The position numbers and the translations under genes were made by a program. DNA of 14,572 bases from Sulfuricella sp. (GTDB taxonomy: Bacteria > Pseudomonadota > Gammaproteobacteria > Burkholderiales > Sulfuricellaceae): positions 1 through 14,572 of the forward strand of contig JAIOJM010000120.1 in assembly GCA_019911785.1 (NCBI GenBank), given 5' to 3'. Shown one piece after another: positions 7,320 to 14,300 of the stretch (the stretch's first letter is position 1; the number at the start of each line of letters is the position of its first letter). The notes under the pieces were generated by a model. The model was not told the DNA's origin, did no database searches, and saw nothing but the letters and a program-made list of their open reading frames with translations.

Positions 7320-7820
7320 ATGGAATCTGCCCCCCGCTTCCTGTGCGACGTGATGCTGGCGCGCCTGGCCCGCCACCTGCGCGCCGCCGGCGTGGATACC
7401 ACCCTGGCCGTCGAGTCCGCAACCGACGCGGAAATCCTGCGCGAGGCGATCAATGAAGGCCGCTGGCTGCTCACCGCCGACCGCAAGATCACCGAACACA
7501 AAGCCGCCAAGGGCCGCGTCATCCAGCTCCCCTTCGGCTCTCTCGACCTCCAGGCGGCAGTCCTGAGCGGACAATTCGACATCGACTGGCTCAGCCACGC
7601 CTTCACCCGCTGCCTGGTCGACAATACCCCGCTCCAGCCCGCCACCCCGGAACACGCCCTGCAGGTGCCGGCAGACGCCCGCCAGCCGCAGGATGCACTG
7701 CTGACCTGTCCGAACTGCGGCCGGGTTTACTGGCGCGGATCGCATTACAAGAGGATGCGGAAGAAGCTGGAAAGCTGGCAGGAGAACCCAGCAGCAGCGG
7801 CAACTATCGAACCGCTTTAA
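7320..7820 (+). CDS. Mut7-C RNase-domain (PIN-like) protein with zinc ribbon
   Basis: The 166-residue protein fits the Mut7-C family: an N-terminal PIN-like nuclease fold followed by a C-terminal zinc-ribbon. FLCDVMLARLARHLR has D10, ATDAEIL has D36 and LLTADRKI has D54, acidic residues in the positions expected for a PIN-like metal site. The C-terminal part has CPNCGRVYWRGSHYKRM with C130 and C133. The first zinc knuckle, often RCxxCN in the family, reads TRCLVDN here, so C98 is present and the second Cys is replaced by D101. It probably acts on RNA, but its substrate is unknown. The ATG at 7320 is preferred over 7272, which would add a tail without family sequence. It stands alone, divergent from the secreted protein gene. 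Confidence 0.85.
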   Translation: MESAPRFLCDVMLARLARHLRAAGVDTTLAVESATDAEILREAINEGRWLLTADRKITEHKAAKGRVIQLPFGSLDLQAAVLSGQFDIDWLSHAFTRCLVDNTPLQPATPEHALQVPADARQPQDALLTCPNCGRVYWRGSHYKRMRKKLESWQENPAAAATIEPL

Positions 7821-7856
7821 CGTCCTAAGGCCCTGCTGTTTTTTGAATAAATGTTC

Positions 7857-7884
7857 TTGCCTTCCTAATTACAGGGGGTACAAT
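7857..7884 (+). promoter_or_regulatory. Promoter of the brnT-brnA operon
   Basis: TTGCCT (7857-7862) and TACAAT (7879-7884) are separated by 16 bases. The expected start of transcription, 6-7 bases after the -10 box, falls at or next to the brnT ATG (7891). A G5 run at 7874-7878 is too far from the ATG and inside the promoter spacer, so brnT may be read from a leaderless message. Confidence 0.55.
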
Positions 7885-7890
7885 TAATAC

Positions 7891-8163
7891 ATGTTGATCG
7901 AGTTCGATTCTGCCAAACGCGAGCAAACCCTGATCGATCGCGGTCTGGATTTCGCCGATGCCCCCAAACTATTTTCCGGCAAGCATTTCACCCTGGCGGA
8001 TGATCGAGCCGATTATGGCGAGCAACGCTACATCTCTGTAGGCAAGTTAGTCGATCGGATAGTGGTGCTGATCTGGACACCCCGTGGCGAGGTTCGCCGC
8101 ATTATTTCGATGAGGTACGCCAATGAGCGCGAAAAAACCCGTTACGCCCAGCACCTTGATTAA
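7891..8163 (+). CDS. brnT: BrnT family type II toxin (ribonuclease)
   Basis: BrnT toxins are small RelE-fold ribonucleases that block translation and are held inactive by BrnA. The 90-residue protein has the family pattern from end to end: FDSAKREQTLIDRGLDFADAPKLF, then the acidic DDRADYGEQRYISVGKL, VVLIWTPRGEVRRIISMRYANEREKTRY. The R-rich block at residues 65-84 carries the basic residues expected of the active surface. The gene precedes and overlaps brnA by 41 bases, the order seen for Brucella BrnTA. No normal ribosome site precedes the ATG. Full length with no damage, so the module is probably working. Confidence 0.93.
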   Translation: MLIEFDSAKREQTLIDRGLDFADAPKLFSGKHFTLADDRADYGEQRYISVGKLVDRIVVLIWTPRGEVRRIISMRYANEREKTRYAQHLD

Positions 8164-8392
8164 CCCGGACGAAGCACCGGAATTGACTGATGCATGGTTC
8201 CAGCGTGCCGATCTGTATGAAGGCGAAAAGTTGCTACGTCGAGGTCGCCCCAAAGCTGAGGTAACCAAAACCCCGATCAAGCTGCGGCTTGACCCGGACA
8301 TCATTGAAGCTTTCAAGGCCAGCGGTCGAGGCTGGCAAACCCGCATGAACGATGCACTGCGGGATTGGCTGAAATCGCACTCTACCGCTTGA
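8123..8392 (+). CDS. brnA: BrnA family antitoxin (ribbon-helix-helix)
   Basis: BrnA binds and neutralises BrnT, and in characterised cases represses its own operon through a ribbon-helix-helix DNA-binding domain. The 89-residue protein has a variable N-terminal half (toxin binding) and the conserved block GRPKAEVTKTPIKLRLDPD (41-59) with FKASGRGWQTRMNDALRDWL (64-83), the hallmark of the family. GAGG lies 7 bases before the ATG, inside brnT, and the start overlaps brnT by 41 bases, so translation is coupled. Repression at the promoter at 7857-7884 is inferred from the family. Confidence 0.93.
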   Translation: MSAKKPVTPSTLINPDEAPELTDAWFQRADLYEGEKLLRRGRPKAEVTKTPIKLRLDPDIIEAFKASGRGWQTRMNDALRDWLKSHSTA

Positions 8393-8445
8393 TTCTTCAT
8401 CTCTTGGATAAGTCGAACTCGGCCCTGTTTTTCCTTGGCGTATTC

Positions 8446-8474
8446 TTGCCATGAGTAATGGCGGGGCGTATAGT
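8446..8474 (+). promoter_or_regulatory. Promoter of the AbrB-type antitoxin / vapC operon
   Basis: TTGCCA (8446-8451) and TATAGT (8469-8474) are separated by the ideal 17 bases. The predicted start near 8481 leaves a leader of about 28 bases that contains the AGAGGTG ribosome site at 8497-8503. Confidence 0.7.
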
Positions 8475-8508
8475 TTCGTCTTACTTGATCTTACATCAGA
8501 GGTGCCGA

Positions 8509-8769
8509 ATGGAAACAACCCGGTTATCCAGCAAGGGGCAGGTGATTCTCCCCAAATCCGTGCGGGAGTCGCATCACTGGGTGCCTGGCACTGAATTCGT
8601 GGTAGAAGACACGCCCGATGGCGTTCTGCTCCGGCCCACCAAATCTTTCAAGCCCACGCGCCTGGAAGACGTTATCGGCTGCACTGGCTACAAAGGACCG
8701 ACGAAAACTCTGGAAGACATGGAAGACGCCATTGCAAAGGGTGTCAAGGCACGCCATGCTCGCGGTTGA
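8509..8769 (+). CDS. AbrB/MazE-type antitoxin of a VapC toxin
   Basis: The 86-residue protein begins METTRLSSKGQVILPKSVRESH, the swapped-hairpin AbrB DNA-binding motif, followed by PGTEFVVEDTPDGVLLRP. The C-terminal half (about 48-86) is an acidic/basic tail expected to wrap the toxin. It should neutralise the PIN toxin encoded next and bind its own promoter. The start at 8509 has the ribosome site AGAGGTG; the open extension to 8458 lies upstream of the predicted transcript start. It overlaps the toxin gene by 14 bases, which is typical of such operons. Confidence 0.9.
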   Translation: METTRLSSKGQVILPKSVRESHHWVPGTEFVVEDTPDGVLLRPTKSFKPTRLEDVIGCTGYKGPTKTLEDMEDAIAKGVKARHARG

Positions 8770-9145
8770 TACCAACCTCGTCGTCAGGCTGCTCGCCAAC
8801 GACGACACGGTACAAACACGTCGCGCGGCAGCGTTGTTTGCCAGCGAACAGATTTTTATCTCAAAGACCGTGCTGCTTGAATCGGAATGGGTATTGCGCT
8901 TTTCTTACGAGTTGCCTCCGAAAGTCATCTTGCAGGCATTACGCAACATCATCGGCTTGCCGAATGTCATGGTAGAGCAGCAGCGTGAAATCGCTGAAGC
9001 ACTCGATGGTTTCGAGCAGGGACTCGATTTTGCCGATGCGCTGCACCTCGCCAGCAGCCGCCGCGCCGGAAGATTCGCCACTTTCGACAAAAAACTGATC
9101 AAGCGTGCCGAGAAACTGACGGATATTAAATTGGTGCTGGCTTAA
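8756..9145 (+). CDS. vapC: VapC-like PIN-domain toxin (ribonuclease)
   Basis: PIN toxins are Mg2+-dependent RNases that cut tRNA or rRNA when freed from their antitoxin. The 129-residue protein has the acidic active-site set: D5 in MLAVDTN, E42 or E44 in LLESEW, D91 and D94 in GLDFADALHLA, and D111 in FATFDKKL. The length is typical. The start overlaps the antitoxin gene by 14 bases; a longer open frame from 8618 only runs in another frame through the antitoxin gene. The stop codon (9143-9145) abuts the outer end of the palindromic element at 9146, so the native terminator, if there was one, is now replaced by repeat DNA. Confidence 0.92.
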   Translation: MLAVDTNLVVRLLANDDTVQTRRAAALFASEQIFISKTVLLESEWVLRFSYELPPKVILQALRNIIGLPNVMVEQQREIAEALDGFEQGLDFADALHLASSRRAGRFATFDKKLIKRAEKLTDIKLVLA

Positions 9146-9210
9146 GTGTTGGGTCTTGACGCGCGCTGCGCGGTTTATTTGGGTGCCGGGGGTAGCCCGG
9201 CGAGCTAGTC

Positions 9211-9236
9211 CCTTTCTTTAAACGGCTAAAGAAAGG
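9211..9236. repeat. Left subterminal hairpin of the palindromic element
   Basis: CCTTTCTTTA (9211-9220) pairs perfectly with TAAAGAAAGG (9227-9236) around the loop AACGGC. It holds the same relative place as the right-hand hairpin at 9627-9663, whose arms are GGTTACTT and AAGTAACC. Confidence 0.7.
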
Positions 9237-9420
9237 AACCAAAGAAACGCCGCCCCTATCCACCGCCCTTCGCTACGCTACGGGTTCCCTGCGCTGCTCG
9301 CCGAACCGGGCGGCTGCGGAACTCGCGCTTTGCGCTCAAACAGTCCTCGCCGACTTCCCCCGGCCCGGCTGCGCTGCTCGGCGGCGAACCAAGGGGACCA
9401 AAAAAAAGCAATTCAAAACC

Positions 9421-9439
9421 GCCCTCCCTGCGGGAGGGC
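9421..9439. repeat. GC-rich hairpin inside the palindromic element
   Basis: GCCCTCCC (9421-9428) pairs perfectly with GGGAGGGC (9432-9439) around the loop TGC. There is no T run after it, so it is not a standard terminator. Confidence 0.65.
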
Positions 9440-9488
9440 ACCCAAAAACCGGGCTCCGCCCACAAGACCAAAATCCCCTTCTGCGCCG

Positions 9489-9586
9489 CCTCGATTTTCC
9501 GGGCGAAGCGGGGGCCGTCGGCTGCGTTTGTCTGAGGCCAAAGGCCGAGTTTAACGCGGCCGCCCGATTCGCCCGGAAAATCGAGG
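9489..9586. repeat. Central long hairpin of the palindromic element
   Basis: A perfect 19-bp inverted repeat (9489-9507 with 9568-9586) encloses 60 bases that fold further, with GCGTT/AACGC and GGCC-AAA-GGCC around the centre. Folded as DNA or RNA this makes a stem of nearly 100 bases. Confidence 0.75.
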
Positions 9587-9626
9587 GAAGCCCGGAGGGC
9601 CGGCGCGGCAGGGTGTCCTTTTGTTT

Positions 9627-9663
9627 GGTTACTTGTATTTTGGACAAGCAAAATAAAGTAACC
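9627..9663. repeat. Right subterminal hairpin of the palindromic element
   Basis: GGTTACTT (9627-9634) pairs with AAGTAACC (9656-9663), and inside it ATTTT (9637-9641) pairs with AAAAT (9650-9654), with a small bulge between the two stems. Confidence 0.65.
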
Positions 9664-9823
9664 TGCTGCCGGGCAGCCCCCGGCATCTAATCATCTGCGC
9701 GCAGCGCACTCAAAACCCAGCACCACTTGCAGCCAATCAGACAAACTCATATAGTGACCACATTGTCATAATTGGCAGGGCTTAAACTTGGAATCGGATC
9801 TCAATTCTTTTGGCCAACCGCAC

Positions 9824-9849
9824 AAAAATCGGGCTCCGTCCCCATTTTT
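9824..9849. repeat. REP-like imperfect palindrome
   Basis: AAAAATCGGG (9824-9833) and CCCCATTTTT (9840-9849) are inverted copies with one mismatch around a 6-base loop. It lies just beyond the point where the integrase fragment loses its similarity (about 9864), so it may mark foreign DNA joined to the broken gene. The stretch 9724-9864 shows no other gene-like signal. Confidence 0.5.
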
Positions 9850-9864
9850 CCTTTCTTGAGGCTC

Positions 9865-9998
9865 TGCCCCCATCTCATTCGGATGGCGCTTGTCAAAATG
9901 ACAAATAAATCGTTTAATCCAATCCAGATAGGCTTGCTCGGCACGAATGCTGTAGTGCTTTAAATGAATTTCCCACGCACCCGATCCAATAATTGCTG
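9865..9998 (-). pseudogene. intI: Integron integrase remnant (IntI N-terminal domain, frameshifted and truncated)
   Basis: Read on the minus strand, 9998-9969 gives QQLLDRVRGK and, one frame over, 9969-9865 gives IHLKHYSIRAEQAY, LDWIKRFICHFDKRHP and NEMGA. Together these match the start of integron tyrosine recombinases, where LLDxVR, HYSxRTEQAYxxWIxRFI and KRHPxEMG are hallmark blocks of the N-terminal SAM-like domain. The two parts join if one A is restored to the AAA at 9969-9971, so a 1-nt deletion broke the frame. After MGA the similarity stops and the frame runs through unrelated repeat DNA to a stop near 9772. The whole catalytic domain (R, HxxR, Y) is missing, so the gene is dead. About 45 of roughly 320 residues remain. 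Its place and direction, divergent from a cassette, are those of a real intI. Confidence 0.88.
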
Positions 9999-10048
9999 AA
10001 AAACAGACAAGACGACAGCATCAGTTATTTTTAGGATGCCCACTTAAC

Positions 10049-10055
10049 GTTATGC
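10049..10055 (+). other. Integron recombination core site (attI/cassette junction)
   Basis: GTTATGC fits the core pattern GTTRRRY at six of seven positions (T for R at position 5) and is the exact reverse complement of GCATAAC, the inverse core of the attC at the far end of the cassette. That match is expected of a cassette inserted at attI. The crossover would lie between G10049 and T10050. The integrase remnant begins about 50 bases to the left, so the attI site should lie between them (about 9999-10055). Confidence 0.82.
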
Positions 10056-11354
10056 ACTAAGGTAATCTCAATATGTCGATGGAAACATTCTCTGATTTAT
10101 ATCGGGCTGCTGGGTTCCAGGTTCAGGTGGAAAATGACGAGTTGAAATTAGAAATCGAGGGACACAAGTTTCGCGTTGAAATTGACAACGAATGGCGCAC
10201 TTCAATCGAAGACTTCAATAAAGCCAAGCAGTACAACTTTAATGAAGAGCGGCGCATGCTTATGGCATACAAAAGCGTAGAGATTCAACTTAGCAAAATT
10301 GACCCATACTCCTCGTCTCGACCCGAGTACGAATTCTCCGATGAAAAAGGAAACACCGTTAAGATTTCTTCAGCCTCGCACGAGTTCTGTATTGCTCTTA
10401 TGACATCTAACGGGGTATCAGCTGCCATTAAAAGGCGAATGCTTCGTCGGGGTGAAATAAGAAAGCCAGATAAAGAAGGCTACATTCGGATATTTAAATT
10501 CGATGACTTGGTCTTTGTCCCAGTCACGGCAAAATATTTGGTACCAAGGAAGATCAATTCCGGTCACCTGCTTGATAGAGCATTGAACGCTATCAATGCA
10601 TCACTTTTCAGCCTGTCATACAGCCTTGGCGAATGCTGGGAACTTCGAGAAAGAATCCTATCCATTGGGGCAACGGCACCGCGAAAAATCGATGAGCCTG
10701 ATTATTCAATACCCAAAGCAATCTATAGTGATGACCTAGTCACCTTCTATAAAGTAGCTAGAAGCAGCATTTTCCCAAATCAGGAATTTTTGTCCTATTA
10801 CCATGTCATTGAGTACTATTTTCTTAGGGTTTCTGACGAAATTCTTCACACCAGCTTAAAGTCACTAATCAATTCGCCATCCTTTAGCACAAGCTACAAA
10901 AACGTTAACAAACTTATTTCCGTCTTGAAAAAAAATGACAATTCGTCTGATGAAACGGAAATGCTCAAAGCTGTTCTTAGAAAATACGTTGACGAAGACG
11001 ACCTGATGGAGCACATCAGCGCCCTTGAAAAAGAGTCCGGAAAGACCATTTATACGGACACAAAGAAAAAGGTTTTCGGGGAAGCCGCGTCAATTAAGCT
11101 AGAAAAAGGCCACGCACTAAACAGTACTGCAAGGGTAATCAAGCAAATTCGAAATGCACTCGTGCACTCTAGCGATAGATACAATAGAGAAGATTGCTTT
11201 ATGCCGTTCTCCGAATCTGAGTCGGTAGTAATTAGCTACATTCCAATCATTAAGTTTCTTGCGGAAAAAATAATATTTTCCACCGCCGAAAGTGCATAAC
11301 CCGGCATTCAACCGGACGTGCGCAAAAAAGCCGCACAGGTCGGTTATTTTTACA
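10050..11354 (+). mobile_element. Integron gene cassette with one ORF and attC
   Basis: The segment has all parts of a gene cassette: a core site at the left, a short leader, one promoterless-looking ORF, and an attC site at the right that contains the ORF stop codon. It is visibly richer in A and T than the genes on both sides, with A/T favoured at third codon positions, which suggests transfer from elsewhere. Only one cassette remains; on its right the helicase gene begins within 20 bases. Confidence 0.87.
10073..11299 (+). CDS. Cassette-encoded protein of unknown function with a HEPN-like C-terminal domain
   Basis: I do not recognise a named family. The 408-residue protein has no signal peptide or membrane segment and is rich in K, E, S, I and N. 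Residues 1-200 form an unknown N-terminal region. The C-terminal half is mostly helical: SYYHVIEYYFLRVSDEIL (241-258), then a linker, then VIKQIRNALVHSSDRY (355-370) and a last helix (385-403). R360-N-A-L-V-H365 fits the Rx4-6H motif of HEPN ribonucleases, and the YHVIEYYF helix followed by RNxxxH recalls the Apea-like HEPN branch. Many HEPN proteins are RNases in toxin-antitoxin or phage-defence systems, so such a role is inferred, not shown. The ATG at 10073 has AAGG 10 bases upstream; M3 is an alternative start. The stop lies inside the attC inverse core, as is common for cassettes. Confidence 0.8.
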   Translation: MSMETFSDLYRAAGFQVQVENDELKLEIEGHKFRVEIDNEWRTSIEDFNKAKQYNFNEERRMLMAYKSVEIQLSKIDPYSSSRPEYEFSDEKGNTVKISSASHEFCIALMTSNGVSAAIKRRMLRRGEIRKPDKEGYIRIFKFDDLVFVPVTAKYLVPRKINSGHLLDRALNAINASLFSLSYSLGECWELRERILSIGATAPRKIDEPDYSIPKAIYSDDLVTFYKVARSSIFPNQEFLSYYHVIEYYFLRVSDEILHTSLKSLINSPSFSTSYKNVNKLISVLKKNDNSSDETEMLKAVLRKYVDEDDLMEHISALEKESGKTIYTDTKKKVFGEAASIKLEKGHALNSTARVIKQIRNALVHSSDRYNREDCFMPFSESESVVISYIPIIKFLAEKIIFSTAESA

Positions 11355-11360
11355 TTAGGC
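11294..11360 (+). other. attC recombination site (59-base element), 67 bp
   Basis: The parts are in canonical order. R'' is GCATAAC (11294-11300), then a 5-base spacer CCGGC and L'' ATTCAACC (11306-11313). The central stem is GTGCG/CGCAC (11318-11322, 11332-11336) with an A-rich loop. L' is GGTTATTT (11342-11349), then spacer TTAC and R' ATTAGGC (11354-11360). L'' pairs with L' only if C11309 bulges out, the extrahelical base that sets strand choice in attC folding; G11314 is a second bulge before GAC/GTC. The only defect is A in place of the G that opens the R' core (GTTRRRY). Confidence 0.88.
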
Positions 11361-11370
11361 TCAAACCCGA

Positions 11371-14300
11371 CTAATCAATTTCAAACACCAACCCATTCCC
11401 AAACACCAAAACCGCCCTCACCACCTTAGGTGAAAACACCCCCCGCATCGCGGCGAGGTACTCCCTCATCACCCCCAGATAAGGCGCAGCACAAGCCTCC
11501 AGATTCCCCTCTTCCGCCCGTTCGGCAGCCTTGAAATCCAGGATCCAGACACTGTCCTCGAACTCGACCAGCCGGTCGAGACGACGGCTCTCCCCTGACG
11601 CCGTGCGGTAGGGCACTTCCTTCCAGGCATTGACATAGCATGCGGGGTCGAAGAAGCGCTGCAAATGGGGGGCCTGGGTGAGGTGCAGGGCATCCTGCCA
11701 GAGCGCATCGAACTCCGCATCGTTCACTTCCAGCCTGTCTTGCATCCACGCCCGGTCGAGCACCGGCGCTGGCGGGGCGATCCATTCCAGCAGCGCATGC
11801 AGACGGATGCCGTAACGCTGGGCTTCGGTCTGGCGCTGGCTGATACGTTTGCCGGTGGGGATGACCGGCGCAGCATGGGTAGGAAAAACGGGGGGCGGTG
11901 CGGCTTCGGGTTGCGCCGCGCCTGCGGGCAGTTGCGGCATCTGGCCGAGTTCGCAGGTTTCCCCGGCTTCTTCGCCGGTCTCTTCCCTGGTCAGGGCATT
12001 GCGGATTTTTCCGTGCCAGCTTTCCTCGGACTTGCGCGTACTTTCGCTGCCGCTGACGATCAGTGCCTGACGGGCGCGGGTCATCGCGACATACAGCAGG
12101 TTCAGGTCTTCGCGCCGCTCCAGCTGGGCCTCGGCATCGAACACCGGCTGCCACTGCGCGGCGCGCTCGCGCTTGCCGGCATAGAGGAAGAAATGCTGCG
12201 GCTTGGGGCTTTCCGGCGGCCAGTCCAGCACGGCCCGGTAGCCGCGCTCGTTGCGGGGCGAGGCTTGAGCATCGAGCAACCAGACGACAGGCGATTCGAG
12301 CCCCTTGGAGCCGTGGATGGTGAGGATGCGCACGGCGTTGCCGGCATCGCCGACGATGCCTTCGTCCGGGGCCTCTTGCGCGGCCGCACGGCGCAGCTGC
12401 TGCAGTTGGTTGATGAATTTGGGCAGGCTGGGATAGCGGCCGCTGTCCACGTTCAGCGCCAGTTCCATGAAGGCGTGCAGGTTGGCCTGCACCGCGCCGC
12501 GCATCGCTTCCGGGACGGCGGCGGCGTAGCGCTGCAGCAAGTCGCCCTCGAAATAGATGCGGTCGAGCAGATCGTGCACCGGCAGGGTGTCGGTCAGTGC
12601 GAGCCAGCCTTGCAGCAGGCCCAAGGCGCGGCGCAGCGCCGGGCTGGATAGCGCCCGCCCGGCCACGGCGTGCAGGCGCGCCCACCAAGAGCCGTCGGGC
12701 TCGCGTGCCAGCGCCATCAGGTCGTCGTCGCTACAGCCGAACAGGGGCGAGCGCAGCGCCTGAGCCAGGCACAGGTCGGCGAAGGGGGTGATGAGAAAAG
12801 TCAGCAGCGCAGTCAGGTCGGCGCATTCCAGGGTGTCGAGCAACCCGCCCTGGCGCGAGCTGACGTAGGGGATGCGGGCCGCGCGCAGGGCGCGCTCGTA
12901 GATTTCCAGCCGGGTGCGGCTGCGTTTCAGCAGCAGGATGTCGCGGAATTCCGCCGGCCTGCCCGCGCCGTTCTCCGTGGCGATCTGCCAGGTGCCGACC
13001 ATGGCGCCGATTCTTTCCGCCAGCTGCCGGGCTTCCCGCTCGACGCGCTGGTCTTCCTCTTCCTCCACCGCTTCGGTCAGGGGGTCGCGCAAGACCATGA
13101 CCGATGGTGGAGCTTCTGCAGATTCTTCTTTGTCGTCCTGGGCTAGGGGCAGCACTTCCACCCGGCCGGGAATCTCGGCGTGATGGGCTTGGTGCAGTTC
13201 AAACCCGGTGAATTCCGCCTCCTGCCCGAACAGGCGATTCACCGCCTCCAGCACCGGCGGCGCGCTGCGGCGGGAGACGTTCTGCTGCAGCCGGGCAGCA
13301 CCGTACCCCTGCTCCAGAAAATCGGCAGCGATGCCGAACAGGCGCGCATCGGCGCGGCGGAAGCGGTAGATCGCCTGCTTCGGGTCGCCCACCAGGAATA
13401 CCGTCGGCGCGCTGCCCGCACCGGTTGAGGCATCGAGCCAGGAGCGCATGATCTGCCACTGCAGCGGGTTGGTATCCTGGAATTCGTCGAGCAGGATATG
13501 GCGGTAGCGGCAGTCGAGCTTGTACTGCATGTACTCGGCATGGTCAGAGCGGTTGAGCATCTGGTGGACGCGCCATTCCACGTCGGTGAAATCCACTACC
13601 CGCCGCTCTTCCTTGAGGCGCTGGTAGGCGGCAAGCAGCCCCGCGCCGCAGCGCAGGCCGGCGCGGTTGAAGCGGTAGGCAGCCTGCGCGGCGAGCTGTT
13701 CCTTCGCTTCCCGCAGGAGGGAAGAAAGCGCCCGGTGCAGATCGAGAAAACGCGCCGCACCCGCCTCGCCCAGCCGCCCGGCCAGCGCCTTGGTGTATTC
13801 CCGCTTGCGGGGCTCGCCTTCCCCGGTCAGGAACACCAGACAGAACGACTCGAAATCGCTTCCCGCCAGGGCCTCGCGCAGCTTTGTGACATTTTTCAGA
13901 TCGGTGGCGGTGCCGCGCTCCAGCCAGCCGGCGAATTCCTCGGCATCGGCCGCCAAACGGCTATCGGCAAACAGCTCGGCCAGCACGTCCCGCTCCGGCT
14001 CCACCGCCAGATCGCGGCGCAATGCCTCTGCGGCGAAGGCCGCCGCATCTTCCGCCCCTTGGGTGTAGGCCCACCATTCGGCGCGCTTGGCGACGAAATC
14101 GAGCAGCAGGCTACGGGTGTTGTGCAGGCCGTACTCGGTGAACAGGAAATCCAGCGCCTGGGCGGCTTCCGAGCCGGGGTCGGATTGCAGTTCCTCGGCG
14201 AAGAGCTGCCAGGCTTCTTCCAGCAGCGCAGAGGTCTGGTCGAGCAGCCCCCAGTCGCCGCCCGCCCCGCTGTCCAGCGGGGCGCGCTGGAGCAGCTGCA

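Larger units (their letters stand above)
9146..9723. repeat. 578-bp palindromic, MITE-like element with terminal inverted repeats
   Basis: The two ends are imperfect inverted copies over at least 56 bases. The left end starts GTGTTGGGTCTTGA (9146) and the right end, read inward on the minus strand, starts GTGCTGGGTTTTGA (9723). Exactly 38 bases in from each end lies an 18-base GC palindrome (9184-9201 and 9668-9685) that matches its partner at 16 of 18 bases. Subterminal hairpins sit at 9211-9236 and 9627-9663, and a large central hairpin at 9489-9586. Open frames inside, the largest 131 codons on the minus strand (9256-9651), are low-complexity translations of these arms with no domain or ribosome site. 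No transposase is encoded, so any movement would need help in trans. No clear target duplication is seen. Confidence 0.75.

Noticed and set aside
7257..7745. N-terminal extension of the secreted protein frame to 7745
   Set aside because: It runs antisense through the Mut7-C gene and would hide the signal peptide that starts at 7256 with a good ribosome site.
7821..9145. brnTA and the AbrB/vapC pair as further integron cassettes
   Set aside because: I looked for core and attC sites around both modules and found none; each has its own promoter, unlike most cassettes.
9256..9651. 131-codon minus-strand ORF and smaller ORFs inside the palindromic element
   Set aside because: They translate the inverted-repeat arms, show no domain or ribosome site, and are better explained as repeat DNA.
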